Of a stretch of DNA of 64,000 nucleotides, positions 63,040 to 64,000 are shown in pieces. A program made the position numbers and the translations under genes. Where the stretch lies: the NCBI RefSeq assembly GCF_002210425.1, contig NZ_MWQK01000005.1, positions 124,001 through 188,000 of the forward strand. Direction: 5' to 3'. This DNA is from Fibrobacter sp. UWB2. Lineage in GTDB: Bacteria > Fibrobacterota > Fibrobacteria > Fibrobacterales > Fibrobacteraceae. How positions within the stretch are numbered: position 1 is the stretch's first letter; each line of letters begins with the position of its first letter. The notes under the pieces were generated by a model that was not told where the DNA came from, did no database searches, and saw nothing but the letters and a program-made list of their open reading frames with translations.

Positions 63040-63077
63040 TTGACTTTTTTAACTTAATAAGTTAAATTAAAGTTAAA
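63040..63077 (+). promoter_or_regulatory. Promoter with palindromic operator
   Basis: TTGACT (63040-63045), 17-base spacer, TAAATT (63063-63068). A perfect palindrome TTTAACTT-AAT-AAGTTAAA (63048-63066) fills the space between -35 and -10. A third half-site AAGTTAAA (63070-63077) lies just after. Binding there would block RNA polymerase. Confidence 0.65.
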
Positions 63078-63087
63078 AGGAGAGAGC

Positions 63088-64000
63088 ATGAGCATCGGCG
63101 GAATTACATTTAAGACCATCAACGGCAAGCGTTACGCTTACTATCAATGGACCGAAAACGGCAAACAGCACAGTCGCCGTGTCAAGGATGATGAATTTGC
63201 GGAACTCGCTGCAAAAATTGCAACAGAAAAAGCGAAAAAGAACTCGTCAAAAAACATTCAGCAACTGATGGTCGCTGAAAATATAGCACCATATTCAGCA
63301 AAACCCGATTTCAAAACCGACATAAAAATCGGAGCACAACTCACCCGTTTTTTTGAACCCGTCATGAAATGGAAAAAGCGCGAATGTTTCGGCGCGCTCC
63401 ACGATTACATTTACGGAGAAAACAACGACCGAGTTCTCATCCTATACGGGCTACGTCGCACAGGCAAAACGACGCTCATCCGCCAACTAATTGGCGAAAT
63501 GTCTGCCGACATGCAACAGAAAACGGCGTTTATCCAGCTGAGCTCTAGACATTCGCTCGCCGACGTCAACCACGACCTGAAACAATTAGAATTGCTTGGT
63601 TTTCGTTACGTATTCATTGACGAAGTGACATTGCTAAACGATTTCATCGAAGGTGCCGCATTATTCTCCGATATTTTCGCCGCCGGCGGCATGAAAGTGG
63701 TCCTATCGGGAACCGATTCCTTGGGATTCGTTTTTTCCGAAGACGAGCAACTTTATGATCGTTGCATTTTATTGCACACGACATTCATTCCCTATCGCGA
63801 ATTTGAAAACGTTCTTGGAATTGCTGGCATCGATAAATTTATCGAGTTCGGTGGAACGATGAGCATGGGCGGGAGCAACTACAACACAGACAAGTTTACT
63901 TTTGCCACACAAAAAAGCGCAAACGATTACGTGGATTCCGCCATTGCACGCAACATCCAACATTCCCTCAAATGCTACCAGCACGAAGGGCATTTCCGCG
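63088..64000 (+). CDS. AAA-type ATPase (truncated by the window end)
   Basis: The frame starts at 63088 after AAAAGGAGAGAGC and is open at base 64000 (304 residues visible). The N-terminal 50 residues (TFKTINGKRYAYYQWTENGK) are basic. Then come Walker A (ILYGLRRTGKTTLIRQL), Walker B (FRYVFIDEVTLLNDF) and a sensor-like VVLSGTDSLGFVFSEDE. This matches AAA_14/archaeal-type ATPases, often with a C-terminal DUF4143 and common in accessory regions. The operator before it suggests tight self-regulation. Function unknown. Confidence 0.75.
   Translation, partial: MSIGGITFKTINGKRYAYYQWTENGKQHSRRVKDDEFAELAAKIATEKAKKNSSKNIQQLMVAENIAPYSAKPDFKTDIKIGAQLTRFFEPVMKWKKRECFGALHDYIYGENNDRVLILYGLRRTGKTTLIRQLIGEMSADMQQKTAFIQLSSRHSLADVNHDLKQLELLGFRYVFIDEVTLLNDFIEGAALFSDIFAAGGMKVVLSGTDSLGFVFSEDEQLYDRCILLHTTFIPYREFENVLGIAGIDKFIEFGGTMSMGGSNYNTDKFTFATQKSANDYVDSAIARNIQHSLKCYQHEGHFR

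Overview
The window reads as a piece of a Fibrobacter chromosome (Fibrobacteres, fibre-degrading gut bacteria). The main evidence is genus-hallmark paralogue families: six lipoproteins or exported proteins carrying the C-terminal FISUMP domain (TIGR02145, 'Fibrobacter succinogenes major paralogous domain') and four copies of the TIGR02147/DUF4423 regulator family. A circularly permuted GH16 glucanase of the F. succinogenes lichenase type, a bacterial GGGP synthase and pyruvate formate-lyase fermentation genes fit the same picture. Species cannot be fixed from the sequence alone. No rRNA, tRNA, CRISPR array, transposase or prophage gene was seen.

Layout. 1-1548: 3' part of a CotH/lamin-tail lipoprotein gene. 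1611-11141: a compact minus-strand run (M16-like lipoprotein, exported unknown, TrmH methyltransferase, MCE protein, HPr, PTS enzyme I, lytic transglycosylase, EamA transporter). 11434-15077: batA and batB, separated by an oppositely oriented gene with a degenerate GGDEF domain. 15164-17891: azlCD, a small exported protein, mltG. 17894-24837: a tightly overlapping minus-strand operon (small membrane protein, ABC ATPase, ABC permease, two PilT-like proteins with altered ATPase motifs, patatin-like outer-membrane protein). 25030-26463: a small FISUMP lipoprotein and GGGP synthase. 26604-39684: four tandem modules, each a conserved promoter, a TIGR02147 regulator, a large FISUMP lipoprotein and a terminator hairpin, with a GSCFA gene inserted between modules 3 and 4. 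39806-40018: a dense cluster of palindromic repeats. 40021-45630: DEAD-box helicase, diguanylate cyclase, metNIQ methionine importer, XRE/zinc-ribbon regulator. 45840-55241: alaS, two lipoproteins, GH16 glucanase, pflB, MBL hydrolase, pflA. 55503-60745: pilC-pilT, thioredoxin-like protein, epmA, another FISUMP protein. 60945-64000: sufS, tcdA and the start of an AAA ATPase gene behind a palindromic operator.

Regulatory grammar. Many genes share a readable promoter form: TTGnnn, a 17-18 base spacer, then TATATT, TAAATT, TATAAT or TATCTT. Several plus-strand genes have the -10 box only 6-9 bases before the ATG and no Shine-Dalgarno sequence, which suggests leaderless mRNAs. Palindromic repeats ending in a form of 'cgggatgacaa' sit in many intergenic gaps.

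The best candidates for an undescribed system are the four-fold regulator/lipoprotein array (26.6-39.7 kb) and the six-gene ABC/PilT-like/patatin operon (17.9-24.8 kb). Functions are inferred from motifs read by eye; no database search was run.
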